Positions 1 to 6,593 of a stretch of DNA of 43,903 bases are shown here, piece by piece; position 1 is the stretch's first letter, and every line of letters starts with the position of its first letter. The stretch covers positions 52,268-96,170 of the forward strand of contig MEMM01000144.1 in assembly GCA_001767925.1 (NCBI GenBank), read 5' to 3'. Source of the DNA: Alphaproteobacteria bacterium RIFCSPHIGHO2_12_FULL_63_12. GTDB lineage: Bacteria > Pseudomonadota > Alphaproteobacteria > Caulobacterales > Parvularculaceae. Position numbers and translations under genes: made by a program. Under the pieces are notes generated by a model. That model was not told the origin of the DNA. It did no database searches and worked only from the letters and a program-made list of their open reading frames with translations.

Positions 1-248
1 GGAAACGACGAAAAATCGAGCGGGCGTTCGATGAATAGCGTCACCGTGAAAACAAGGATCGCGAGCGCGAAAGACAGCGTCAAACCGATATCGAGAAGGA
101 TCGGCGGCACCGGCAGCACCATCATCGCGATGACGCCCATCAGCCCGAGCGCCATCACGGTGGTCGATCCGCCGCGTCCCGCAAATGCCTCGACGGCGGC
201 GAATGCGCCGCCGCCGGACCCCGCTTTTCCCGGCAACGCCGCCGCCAT
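1..248 (-). CDS. flhA: Flagellar export gate protein FlhA, N-terminal part (gene continues past the left edge)
   Basis: Reading the minus strand from the ATG at 248 gives 82 residues open to the window edge. A Gly/Ala-rich cytoplasmic start (residues 1-30) is followed by two hydrophobic stretches (about 31-52 and 56-73) around VLPVPPILLD, then ERPLDFSSF; this is the conserved first two membrane segments of FlhA (family knowledge). FlhA is the large subunit of the flagellar type III export gate, whose cytoplasmic domain receives substrates and chaperones. The start lies 4 bases after the fliQ stop, so it is co-transcribed as the last visible gene of flgB-flgC-fliE-fliQ-flhA. About 90% of the usual ~700-residue protein is outside the window. 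Confidence 0.93.
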   Translation of the reverse strand, partial: MAAALPGKAGSGGGAFAAVEAFAGRGGSTTVMALGLMGVIAMMVLPVPPILLDIGLTLSFALAILVFTVTLFIERPLDFSSF

Positions 249-252
249 CTGG

Positions 253-522
253 TCAGCCTCCGGCGACGATCATCGGCAGCACATTGTTTTCAAACAAGGC
301 TGTCAGCGTCCGCCCGATATGCCCGGCGGAAAACCAGAAAACGATGAGCATGACGATGAGTTTTGGCGCAAAGGTCAGCGTCATTTCCTGGATCGACGTC
401 AACGCCTGAAAAAGACCGACCACGACGCCGACGACGAGCGCGGCGATCATCAGCGGCGCGCCCATATAGACGCCGGCCCACAAAAACGTGCGCAATATGG
501 AAATGACGTCCTGCTCGCTCAT
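253..522 (-). CDS. fliQ: Flagellar export apparatus protein FliQ
   Basis: An 89-residue protein, the normal FliQ length. It has two hydrophobic helices (about residues 14-38 and 53-75) separated by the family-typical ALTSIQEMTLTFAPKL segment. FliQ with FliP and FliR forms the helical core of the flagellar type III export gate in the inner membrane. It lies between fliE and flhA with gaps of 7 and 4 bases, so it is one transcript with them. FliR, which often follows FliQ, is replaced here by flhA; fliR is presumably beyond the left edge. Confidence 0.96.
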   Translation of the reverse strand: MSEQDVISILRTFLWAGVYMGAPLMIAALVVGVVVGLFQALTSIQEMTLTFAPKLIVMLIVFWFSAGHIGRTLTALFENNVLPMIVAGG

Positions 523-529
523 CGCCGCA

Positions 530-832
530 TCACACCGGCATTCGGAGTAGTTCCTGATAGGCCTCGACCACCTTGTCGCGAACGGTCACCGCCGTTTCGA
601 TCGCAAGCTCGGCCTGCGCCAGCGCCTCGACGAGCGAATGCGGATCGGCGCCGCCGGTCATGTACTCGACCGACGTCTTCTCTCCCTTCTCGACCGCGCC
701 GGCGAGCGCGTGGAGCGCGTCGAAGGCGGGATTCTTCGCGTTCTGTCCCTGCGCGGGCGGCGCGAGATCATGCTTCAACGCCGATTTGGCGAGTCCGTAG
801 GATTGCGCCGCCTGGAAAGCCTGGAAATTCAT
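530..832 (-). CDS. fliE: Flagellar hook-basal body adaptor FliE
   Basis: A 100-residue protein whose C-terminal half carries the FliE signature: Ser-Leu-Val-Glu-Ala-Leu, then an Ala-rich helix, then TAVTVRDKVVEAYQELLRMPV at the very end. FliE is the first rod component, joining the MS ring and export gate to the FlgB/FlgC rod and itself exported through the type III apparatus. It follows flgC by 11 bases and precedes fliQ by 7, the common alphaproteobacterial flgB-flgC-fliE order. Confidence 0.94.
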   Translation of the reverse strand: MNFQAFQAAQSYGLAKSALKHDLAPPAQGQNAKNPAFDALHALAGAVEKGEKTSVEYMTGGADPHSLVEALAQAELAIETAVTVRDKVVEAYQELLRMPV

Positions 833-843
833 GAGTTTCTCCC

Positions 844-1236
844 TCAGCGCCGCAAGATGTCGATCAGGCCCGCATACATCTCCCGCGCCTGCCGGAAGAT
901 CTGAAGGCCCGCTTCGTAACTGCGATTGGCTTCGCGCGCGTCGGCGATTTCCGTCAGCATGTTGACGTTTGACATGACGACATAACCGTTCTCATTCGCG
1001 AGAGGATGCGAAGGGTCGAATAGTTCTTCGCCCTTCGCCGGATCGAGCATGACGCGGCTCACCTTGACCACATCCGCGCCCGAGACGGCGTCGCGGGCCT
1101 TGTCGAACGAGACAAGCTTGCGCCGGTAGCCATGCGTGTCGGCGTTGGCGAGGTTTTCAGAAACCAGCTGCAGCCGGTAGGACTGCGCCTTCAGCCCTGA
1201 AGAGACGACCGCGGAAATCGCTGAAAAGGGATTCAT
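844..1236 (-). CDS. flgC: Proximal rod protein FlgC
   Basis: A 130-residue protein. The N-terminus (Met-Asn-Pro-Phe-Ser-Ala-Ile then LVSENLANADTHGYRRK) is the rod/hook motif, and the C-terminus (MLTEIADAREANRSYEAG then a LIDILRR end) is the matching coiled-coil partner helix of the FlgB/C/F/G/E family. FlgC is one of the short proximal rod proteins. It starts 9 bases after the flgB stop and belongs to the same transcript. Confidence 0.95.
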   Translation of the reverse strand: MNPFSAISAVVSSGLKAQSYRLQLVSENLANADTHGYRRKLVSFDKARDAVSGADVVKVSRVMLDPAKGEELFDPSHPLANENGYVVMSNVNMLTEIADAREANRSYEAGLQIFRQAREMYAGLIDILRR

Positions 1237-1245
1237 ATGATTCTC

Positions 1246-1599
1246 CTATCGCCGGCCGCCGAGGGCGCTGCGCATCATCGACAGCGCCTTGGCGTAAATG
1301 GTCGAGGCGATCTCGTGATCGCGAACCGCCGCGCCGGCGCGCATCATCTCGTCCTCGATGGAAACGGTATTTCCATTCGGCGAGCCGGCGCCGAGACCTG
1401 TGACCTCGACGATGCGCGGCGCGTGCGAGCCGTAATCGCGCTCCATCCGGCTCAGCGTTTTTTCAAAGGGCTCAAGATCGCGCGCGCGGTATCCAGGCGT
1501 GTCGGCGTTCGCGACATTCTGCGCGATGACCGCCTGCCGCGCCGCCGCGTGGCGCGCCTTCGCCCCGGCAATCGCAAATATGTTGAGATCGGTGAGCAT
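1246..1599 (-). CDS. flgB: Proximal rod protein FlgB
   Basis: A 117-residue protein with the rod motif near residues 22-36 (AVIAQNVANADTPGYRA) and a C-terminal helix (IASTIYAKALSMMRSAL), as usual for FlgB. It is the first gene of the minus-strand flgB-flgC-fliE-fliQ-flhA operon. Its start is only 69 bases from the divergent fliI start, so both promoters must lie in 1600-1668. No strong Shine-Dalgarno is visible before the ATG (only AAGTGA). Confidence 0.95.
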   Translation of the reverse strand: MLTDLNIFAIAGAKARHAAARQAVIAQNVANADTPGYRARDLEPFEKTLSRMERDYGSHAPRIVEVTGLGAGSPNGNTVSIEDEMMRAGAAVRDHEIASTIYAKALSMMRSALGGRR

Positions 1600-1668
1600 T
1601 TCACTTCGCCTTAACCAAGTAACGACAGAAATACCCGCTTAGGTTGAATCAAAGGTAAACGACCACTC
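1600..1668. promoter_or_regulatory. Divergent promoter interval between flgB and fliI
   Basis: This 69-base intergenic stretch separates two divergent flagellar transcripts, so it should contain both promoters and any shared control site. It is AT-richer than the flanking genes. It contains CTTAACCAAGTAACG near 1615-1630, two TAAC elements in the same orientation, which resembles but does not match the spaced TTAA-N7-TTAA CtrA box. No sigma-54 type GG-N10-GC element was recognised. Confidence 0.4.
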
Positions 1669-2994
1669 ATGAAAAATGCGCTCGGCCTCGACGACCCGGC
1701 AACCATCCTGCGCAGCATCGGCCCGCAATGGTACGGCTCGATATCGGCGATCGACGGCGCACGTCTTTCGATCGCCGGCCTCTCAGGCATCGCGCGCATC
1801 GGCGACCGCCTGACCGTCGAACGTTCCGCCGGCGGGCCGTTGCCGGCGGAAATAATCGGCGTCAATGGAAGCATGCTGGTCGCTTACGCTTTCGGACCCC
1901 CGACCGGCGCAGCAGCCGGCGATTCCGCGCTGCTCAATCGGCAGTCCGCCGTCGCCAGACCGAGCAGGGCATGGATCGGATCGACGCTCAACTGGCGCGG
2001 CGCTCGATTTGACGGAACCGAGCCTGCGCGCGGGTCGCAGAGCTTTCCCCTCGACGCGCCGCCGGCTCCGGCGCCATGGCGCAAAAAACTTGGCGCGCGC
2101 CTTTCAACCGGCCATGCCGCGCTCGATACGTTTCTTCCGCTGTGCAGGGGGCAGCGAGTCGGTCTGTTCGCCGGCTCGGGCATCGGTAAATCGATGCTGC
2201 TCGGCGGCCTGTCGCGTCATGTCGACGCCGACGTCTGCGTCATCGCGCTGATCGGCGAACGCGGCCGCGAGGTGCGCGCTTTTGTCGAGGATACTATGGG
2301 CGCCGAAGGAATGGCGCGTTCGGTCGTGATCGCCTCTACTTCGGACGAATCCGCGCTGGCAAAAAGAGAAGGCGCCCGGCTCGCGATGACGGTCGCGGAA
2401 TATTTCCGTGCACAGGGCGATCAGGTTCTTCTCATTTTCGATTCGCTGACGCGGTTCGCGGAAGCCCACCGGGAGGTTGCGCTCGCCGCCGGCGAGCCGC
2501 CCTCGCTTCACGCGTTTCCGCCATCGACCTTTAACGCTATCGCCTCGCTGGCTGAACGCGCAGGGCCGGGCGTCGACGGCGAAGGCGACATAACCGCCGT
2601 CTTTTCAGTTCTGGTCGCCGGTTCGGACATGGAGGAGCCGGTCGCCGACATGGTCCGCGGCATTCTCGACGGCCACATCATCCTCGAACGCAAGATCGCC
2701 GAACGCGGACGATTTCCGGCGATCGACGTGAGGCGGAGCGTCTCGCGATCGCTCCCAGGAGCGGCCAGCGCGATGGAAAACGCGCTTCTCGCCGACGCGC
2801 GCGCTCTGCTGTCAGCCTATGAAGAATCCGAGCTTATCATCCGCGCCGGCCTTTATTCGCCTGGCAGCGACGCGGTTATCGATCGCGCGATCAGAATTTT
2901 CCCCTCGCTCGACCAATTTCTTACCGAGATCGGGGACTTTGAACCTGAGCAACGATTTGACGACTTGCGTCGTATCCTCGCCGAAAAATCCTAA
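1669..2994 (+). CDS. fliI: Flagellar export ATPase FliI
   Basis: A 441-residue protein, the usual FliI length. It has a beta-barrel N-terminal domain and an F1-beta-like catalytic domain. The Walker A loop AGSGIGKS is at residues 168-175, followed by ALIGERGREVRAF and the Walker B region VLLIFDSLTRFAEAHREVAL, then the FPPSTF and GSGDI-like segments of the family. The ATPase with FliH dissociates chaperone-substrate complexes at the base of the export gate. It is a single gene divergent from flgB and convergent with the DUF1217-type gene. FliJ, which usually follows FliI, is not seen here. AAGG lies rather far (14 bases) upstream of the ATG. Confidence 0.97.
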   Translation: MKNALGLDDPATILRSIGPQWYGSISAIDGARLSIAGLSGIARIGDRLTVERSAGGPLPAEIIGVNGSMLVAYAFGPPTGAAAGDSALLNRQSAVARPSRAWIGSTLNWRGARFDGTEPARGSQSFPLDAPPAPAPWRKKLGARLSTGHAALDTFLPLCRGQRVGLFAGSGIGKSMLLGGLSRHVDADVCVIALIGERGREVRAFVEDTMGAEGMARSVVIASTSDESALAKREGARLAMTVAEYFRAQGDQVLLIFDSLTRFAEAHREVALAAGEPPSLHAFPPSTFNAIASLAERAGPGVDGEGDITAVFSVLVAGSDMEEPVADMVRGILDGHIILERKIAERGRFPAIDVRRSVSRSLPGAASAMENALLADARALLSAYEESELIIRAGLYSPGSDAVIDRAIRIFPSLDQFLTEIGDFEPEQRFDDLRRILAEKS

Positions 2995-3070
2995 TCATCG
3001 GTCGGTTCCCGCCTGATCTCGACCATCGGCGAATCCATACGGCGTGTAACAGCTTTTCAACCGCTTAAAT

Positions 3071-3095
3071 GGTCCGGCGACCTTTTCAACGGACC
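3071..3095. terminator. Candidate stem-loop between convergent fliI and the DUF1217-type gene
   Basis: GGTCCG (3071-3076) pairs with CGGACC (3090-3095) around a 13-base loop that contains a run of four T. It overlaps the last codons of the minus-strand gene. The interval 2995-3085 between the two convergent stops holds no other visible structure. As a terminator it is weak, because neither side has a clear T tract immediately after the stem. Confidence 0.25.
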
Positions 3096-3931
3096 GAGGC
3101 GTTTGAAATAATAAGGCCGATTTGCGCACCTGCGGAAAGGGCTGACCCGCCGAGCAGAGAGAGCGCCGCGGCGCCGCGCGTATCCGCGCTTGGCCCGCTA
3201 TCCGCTTCAGAGCGAACAAAGAAACGGCGCAACGCCTGTTCAATATTGGCGTCATCGAGAAACGCTTTTGGCGACGAGGTTCCAAACACTTCCGCCGCTT
3301 TCGTTTCAAACATCTGGCGTTGTCTGTCGATATCGAGGTTTGCGATCGACGAGGGGAGCCCGAGCGCCGCTTCGACGACCGCGCGCAAGGGCCGCTGCCC
3401 CATGATCTGGAGCCAGCCGATCCTATCGGCATTGACCCCTGAGGCGATCTCTTTCGCTTCTCGCCGAAAATTCATCGCAAGGCGGAAATTCGGATCCACG
3501 TCGCCGACCGAACGTTCAAAAGCGCGCTCAATAAATCGCGCTGCAACGTCCTCTCGCGAAGAATTCAGCTCGAACCGACCCAACGCAAGATTCTCGGCGC
3601 TGAACGCCGTCGCGAAGGCGCGCCAGCGCGGATCGTTCAGGCGATTGGCGAATGATCGCGGATCAAGCACGCCGTCATCGAGCGCGCGGCGGATAAAGGC
3701 TTTCTTGTTGATTTCATCCTCAAGGCCGAAGGCGCCGAGAGCGACTGTTAACAGCTTCCGATCGCGTACAAGTTCTTCCGGGCTATGAATGGAAGAAATT
3801 TTCTCCTTAAAATAGGCAAGATCGCGCTGAACCGCCGCCTGGTCGCCGAACGCTTCTTTTTGACGCGCGACGGTGCGCTCGAATACTTTCCAACCGGCGT
3901 ATCCGCCTATCGGGATTGCGGGCTGAAACAT
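3086..3931 (-). CDS. DUF1217-type flagellar-cluster protein
   Basis: A 281-residue soluble protein. It is rich in short repeated statements of the form DPRWRAFATAFS, DPNFRLAMNF and IGWLQIMGQRPLRAVVEAALGLP, with conserved-looking motifs EEINKKAFIRRAL-like and YAGWKVFERTVARQKEAF near the N-terminus. From memory this matches DUF1217 proteins found in flagellar operons of Rhizobiales, Rhodobacterales and relatives. The molecular role is unknown; the repeated helical blocks suggest an export-linked or filament-assembly accessory. It overlaps the flbT 3' end by 25 bases, so it is translated from the same message as flaF-flbT. It lacks an obvious signal peptide. Confidence 0.72.
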   Translation of the reverse strand: MFQPAIPIGGYAGWKVFERTVARQKEAFGDQAAVQRDLAYFKEKISSIHSPEELVRDRKLLTVALGAFGLEDEINKKAFIRRALDDGVLDPRSFANRLNDPRWRAFATAFSAENLALGRFELNSSREDVAARFIERAFERSVGDVDPNFRLAMNFRREAKEIASGVNADRIGWLQIMGQRPLRAVVEAALGLPSSIANLDIDRQRQMFETKAAEVFGTSSPKAFLDDANIEQALRRFFVRSEADSGPSADTRGAAALSLLGGSALSAGAQIGLIISNASVR

Positions 3932-4344
3932 GGCTCCTCTCCGGCGACGTCTCCAGTGCGTGCGCTTCGCGCGGGCAAAGCGATTTTTCTCAGCGCGCGC
4001 ATCGCGGCAAACAACTCCCCTCCCAAGGCATAGGTCTCAGCAAGGCCGATTTCGGCGAGCGTACTCTCATAGTCGGAGTCGCGCCTTGCAACCGCGAGGT
4101 ATTCTAGGACCTCTTGGCGCGCCACATCCGGGTCGGCGGCTCCGGCCACCACGAGTTGCGCAATATAGTAAGCTTTTTGTACGGGTGTTTTCGCTTCGGT
4201 CGGATGCAGCGCATCCCGAAGTCGAAGCACAGACGCCCCGGCGGTCCGGACGCGAAGTCGCGCCGCTTTATCGCCGTTTTGCAACACCACGCCGTTGATC
4301 AGCAATTTCTCGTGAGGCTTTAGCTTCAGGACGAGGCCTGTCAT
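3907..4344 (-). CDS. flbT: Flagellin synthesis regulator FlbT
   Basis: A 145-residue protein beginning with a signature LVLKLKPHEKLLINGVVLQNGDK and continuing with KTPVQKAYYIAQLVVAG. These are diagnostic for FlbT. In Caulobacter FlbT binds the 5' leader of flagellin mRNA and lowers its stability until the hook is finished (established for that species; inferred here). Its ATG overlaps the flaF stop (ATGA, 4341-4344). It ends inside the start of the next gene. The C-terminal 20 residues (after ARSARTGDV) look unstructured. Confidence 0.93.
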   Translation of the reverse strand: MTGLVLKLKPHEKLLINGVVLQNGDKAARLRVRTAGASVLRLRDALHPTEAKTPVQKAYYIAQLVVAGAADPDVARQEVLEYLAVARRDSDYESTLAEIGLAETYALGGELFAAMRALRKIALPARSARTGDVAGEEPCFSPQSR

Positions 4345-4730
4345 GCGTCGTCTCTCGGCGCTAAGCTTCTTAGCCCAGAGATGATATTGCGATTGATGTC
4401 GGTGAGAATGCTGACGTCTGGCGCGCTTCCGCTGGTCATCAAATGCTGCGTCCTTTTTCGGACAAATATTGCTAGATTGAAAATCTTCGCCCTCAATTCG
4501 GTCGGCAACGCATTTTCATCCCGAATGACATCCGCCGCTAGAACAGTCCACAGGGAGGCGTTTCGCGATAATGCCTCGATAAACGCCGGATAGTTCCGTT
4601 CGCTATTGCCGGCGCTTCGATCGAGATCGCCATTAATTCGCTCAAAGGCGCTCGCCTCAATCGTTCGAGGCCCCGCAATTGCACGTTTTGCCTGATGGTA
4701 GGCGGAGGACGCAGCGGCGATACTCGCCAT
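4341..4730 (-). CDS. flaF: Flagellin biosynthesis regulator FlaF
   Basis: A 129-residue all-helical protein with the FlaF core: AYHQAKRAIAGPRTIEASAFERIN at the start, ALSRNASLWTVLAADV in the middle and LPTELRAKIFNLAIFVRKRT near the C-terminus. FlaF is needed for flagellin translation or secretion and acts opposite to FlbT in Caulobacter (family knowledge). It follows the flagellin gene, separated from it by a terminator-like hairpin, and is translationally coupled to flbT. An AGAGG sequence lies upstream of the ATG. Confidence 0.9.
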   Translation of the reverse strand: MASIAAASSAYHQAKRAIAGPRTIEASAFERINGDLDRSAGNSERNYPAFIEALSRNASLWTVLAADVIRDENALPTELRAKIFNLAIFVRKRTQHLMTSGSAPDVSILTDINRNIISGLRSLAPRDDA

Positions 4731-4761
4731 TTAATTCAGCCTCTTTTTACTGAAGTAAGAA

Positions 4762-4786
4762 CGGAGCGGCGCGAGGCGCCGCTCCG
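4762..4786 (-). terminator. Rho-independent-type terminator after the flagellin gene
   Basis: An 11-bp perfect stem (4762-4772 with 4776-4786) closed by a 3-base loop, almost entirely G/C. It starts 12 bases after the flagellin stop. On the minus strand it is followed by a T-rich stretch (GTTCTTACTT). It probably ends most flagellin transcripts while allowing some read-through into flaF-flbT, and may also protect the abundant flagellin mRNA from 3' decay (inference). Confidence 0.8.
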
Positions 4787-4797
4787 GGATCAAGTTT

Positions 4798-5640
4798 TTA
4801 GCGGAACAGCGCCAAAATGCTTTGCGGCGACTGGTTCGCGATCGACAGCGCCTGAATGCCGAGCTGCTGTTGTACCTGCAACGACTGAAGCCGCGCCGAA
4901 GCTTCTTCAAGATCCGCATCGGTCAGCGCGCCGATGCCGCTGGTCAACGCATCGGTCAGCTGGCGAACGAATTCGCCCTGAATCTCGATCCGCTTTTGCG
5001 ATGAACCGAAGGCCGCCGAGGCGTCGACGGCGGTCTGGATCAACCCTTCAATGGCGGTGAGGGCGGAGGCGGCGCCGGCGGCGGTGCTGACATCGATCGC
5101 AGCCAAGCCCGCTAGACCGCCGCCCGCCGTCGTTTCAAGGCTCGCGGCGGCGACCGAGATGCTGCTCGCGGTCACCGTACCCGTCGAGTCGCGATCGAGG
5201 GAGGCGAGGAAGTTAACCGTACCTGTCGCCGCCTTGACGAGATTAAGGCCGTTGAACTGGGCGGCGTTGACAATTGAATTGACCTGATTGGTCAATTCCG
5301 AAACGTCGGTCTGGATCTTCGTGCGGTCAACGTTTGATTCCTGCGCTTGCACGATCAACCCTTTGACCTGCGTCAACAGGCTCGTGACCTGCTCAGCGGC
5401 GCCGCGAGCGACCGCCACCGTCGAGGAACCAAGGTTCAGCGAGTCGGAGATCTTCTTAAATCCTTCGACGTCCGACTTAATGACGGTCGAAATGGCGAAA
5501 ATCGACGCATTATCTTTCGCATTGCCGATTTTTTTGCCGGTCGAGATTTGCTCTTGGACGATCGACAAATTCTTATTGACGTTACGCAGGTTTTGCAGCG
5601 CGACCGTCGAGCTGTTATTCGTGAGGATGCTGTTAGCCAT
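4798..5640 (-). CDS. Flagellin
   Basis: A 280-residue flagellin, short as in many alphaproteobacteria. The conserved N-terminal D0/D1 helices (residues 1 to about 140: NSILTNNSSTVALQNLR, QISTGKKIGNAKDNAS, VKGLIVQAQES, NAAQFNGLNL) and C-terminal helix (LQSLQVQQQLGIQALSIANQSPQSILALFR region) are present. The variable D2 part between them is only about 60 residues. Only one flagellin gene is in the window. An AAGGA ribosome-binding site lies 8 bases before the ATG. A 204-base leader/promoter interval precedes it. Confidence 0.97.
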   Translation of the reverse strand: MANSILTNNSSTVALQNLRNVNKNLSIVQEQISTGKKIGNAKDNASIFAISTVIKSDVEGFKKISDSLNLGSSTVAVARGAAEQVTSLLTQVKGLIVQAQESNVDRTKIQTDVSELTNQVNSIVNAAQFNGLNLVKAATGTVNFLASLDRDSTGTVTASSISVAAASLETTAGGGLAGLAAIDVSTAAGAASALTAIEGLIQTAVDASAAFGSSQKRIEIQGEFVRQLTDALTSGIGALTDADLEEASARLQSLQVQQQLGIQALSIANQSPQSILALFR

Positions 5641-5844
5641 CGGATTTTTCCTTTGTTGGTTTCAAGCGTTGGGTTTGAACTCGAACAAATCCGACCTCAC
5701 CTTCGATATGTCGGCTGCCGGCGTTTCGCCGGCGTTTCGGGCTTTCTCCGCCCTCGAATGGCATTCTCACCGCTTCGATGCGCTGATCAGGCTAGCGCGA
5801 TAGTTGTTATAACCGCAACTTCATAAGAAGCGGTAAACGCCGAT
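5641..5844 (-). promoter_or_regulatory. Flagellin promoter and leader with repeats
   Basis: Intergenic interval upstream of flagellin. It contains an exact tandem direct repeat of an 11-base unit CCGGCGTTTCG (5718-5728 and 5729-5739). The same stretch forms a 7-bp hairpin with a TTT loop (5717-5733). An imperfect inverted repeat AGTTG...CAACT centred on GTTATAAC lies at 5802-5820. No sigma-54 (TGGC-N9-TTGC) or sigma-28 promoter could be recognised with confidence. If the transcript starts near the GTTATAAC element, the hairpin lies in the 5' leader, where FlbT would be expected to act (inference). Confidence 0.5.
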
Positions 5845-6222
5845 CTAGACGCTACGACTCGCGACGGCGGAACGGGCCGCGGCGATCCGCTGTCCGCCGG
5901 CGCTGTAGAGGCCTGATTTCGCCTCTGCTTCCGCAATCGCCTCGATACGGCGGCGCGCATCCAAAAAGCCCTGTTTTACCGCGGCGAGCTGCTCCGCATT
6001 TCGTTTCGCTTTTTCGTTAATCATCGACAACATCTCGACCAAGGCATCGTCGCCGCCGCCCGCAATTCTAGAGACGGCAAGCTCGACCGCCTCGGCGAGC
6101 TTCTCTTTATGGTGCGCCAGACTAGCAATGAGTTCGTAATTGCGCTTTCGAAGCGCTTTCGATTCTTGTTCAAGAAGCGCGATCAACGCGGACGACAACT
6201 TTCCGATTTCCCTATTCGACAT
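5845..6222 (-). CDS. FlgN-like flagellar export chaperone
   Basis: A 125-residue, strongly helical protein rich in Ala, Glu, Lys and Arg. The N-terminal half (IALLEQESKALRKRNYELIASLAHHKEKLAEAVE) resembles FlgN, the chaperone for hook-junction proteins FlgK and FlgL. Assignment rests on that motif, length and context. It overlaps the preceding rod-binding gene by 11 bases, a pairing (rod-binding protein then FlgN-like) seen in other alphaproteobacterial clusters. Alternative: an uncharacterised flagellar helical protein. Confidence 0.62.
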   Translation of the reverse strand: MSNREIGKLSSALIALLEQESKALRKRNYELIASLAHHKEKLAEAVELAVSRIAGGGDDALVEMLSMINEKAKRNAEQLAAVKQGFLDARRRIEAIAEAEAKSGLYSAGGQRIAAARSAVASRSV

Positions 6223-6517
6223 CGGGCGCCTTTGTTTTCTGGAGATTTGAAAGAATCATCGCGGGCAGTCCAAATCCGCCCTGATCGACTATATTCTGAG
6301 CATATTCCTGCAGGAGGAATCCTGACATCGCTTCGCCGCCGAAACCGGCTCTCGCCGACAAGGCGTCATTCAATCCTGCAAACGACAACATCTCCGCGAG
6401 AAACGCAGCGGCTAAGTTATCTGCCGCCTCTTTTTCCCCGCATTCGCCGGTCGCGCAACGCCCACCCGCACCATGGTGTGGCAGGGCCTGATGCGGCGCG
6501 ATACTGGTTAACGCCAT
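6212..6517 (-). CDS. Flagellar rod-binding protein (FlgJ N-terminal-type / CheL-like)
   Basis: A 101-residue protein with the rod-binding domain pattern: AADNLAAAFLAEMLSFAGL, then a Gly-rich turn, then FLLQEYAQNIVDQGGFGL and a helix ending LSNLQ. In enterobacteria this domain is the N-terminal half of FlgJ and caps the growing rod. Here the muramidase half is missing, as is normal in alphaproteobacteria, so another enzyme must open the peptidoglycan. First gene of its minus-strand run; divergent from fliK. Confidence 0.82.
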   Translation of the reverse strand: MALTSIAPHQALPHHGAGGRCATGECGEKEAADNLAAAFLAEMLSFAGLNDALSARAGFGGEAMSGFLLQEYAQNIVDQGGFGLPAMILSNLQKTKAPDVE

Positions 6518-6593
6518 ATATCCTCTTTCGAGCTGTAACCGCTACCTTTAGTAGCAGTAACTGAATAATAAGTTATCTGGGGTTGTATTGCTC
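6518..6593. promoter_or_regulatory. Divergent promoter interval between rod-binding gene and fliK
   Basis: A 76-base AT-rich interval between divergent starts. It includes GCTAC-CTTTA-GTAGC, a 5-bp inverted repeat at about 6541-6555, and a TGGGG possible ribosome-binding site before fliK. No consensus promoter is convincingly visible. Confidence 0.35.

Noticed and set aside
31-834. A 267-residue plus-strand frame opposite flhA, fliQ and fliE
   Set aside because: Arg/Pro-rich shadow of three recognised flagellar genes.
1615-1630. CTTAACCAAGTAACG between flgB and fliI as a CtrA box
   Set aside because: The second half-site is incomplete and the spacing is wrong; retained only as a note in the promoter entry.
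5641-5844. Sigma-54 or sigma-28 promoter for flagellin
   Set aside because: No TGGC-N9-TTGC or TAAA-N15-GCCGATAA type element with correct spacing was found on the minus strand.
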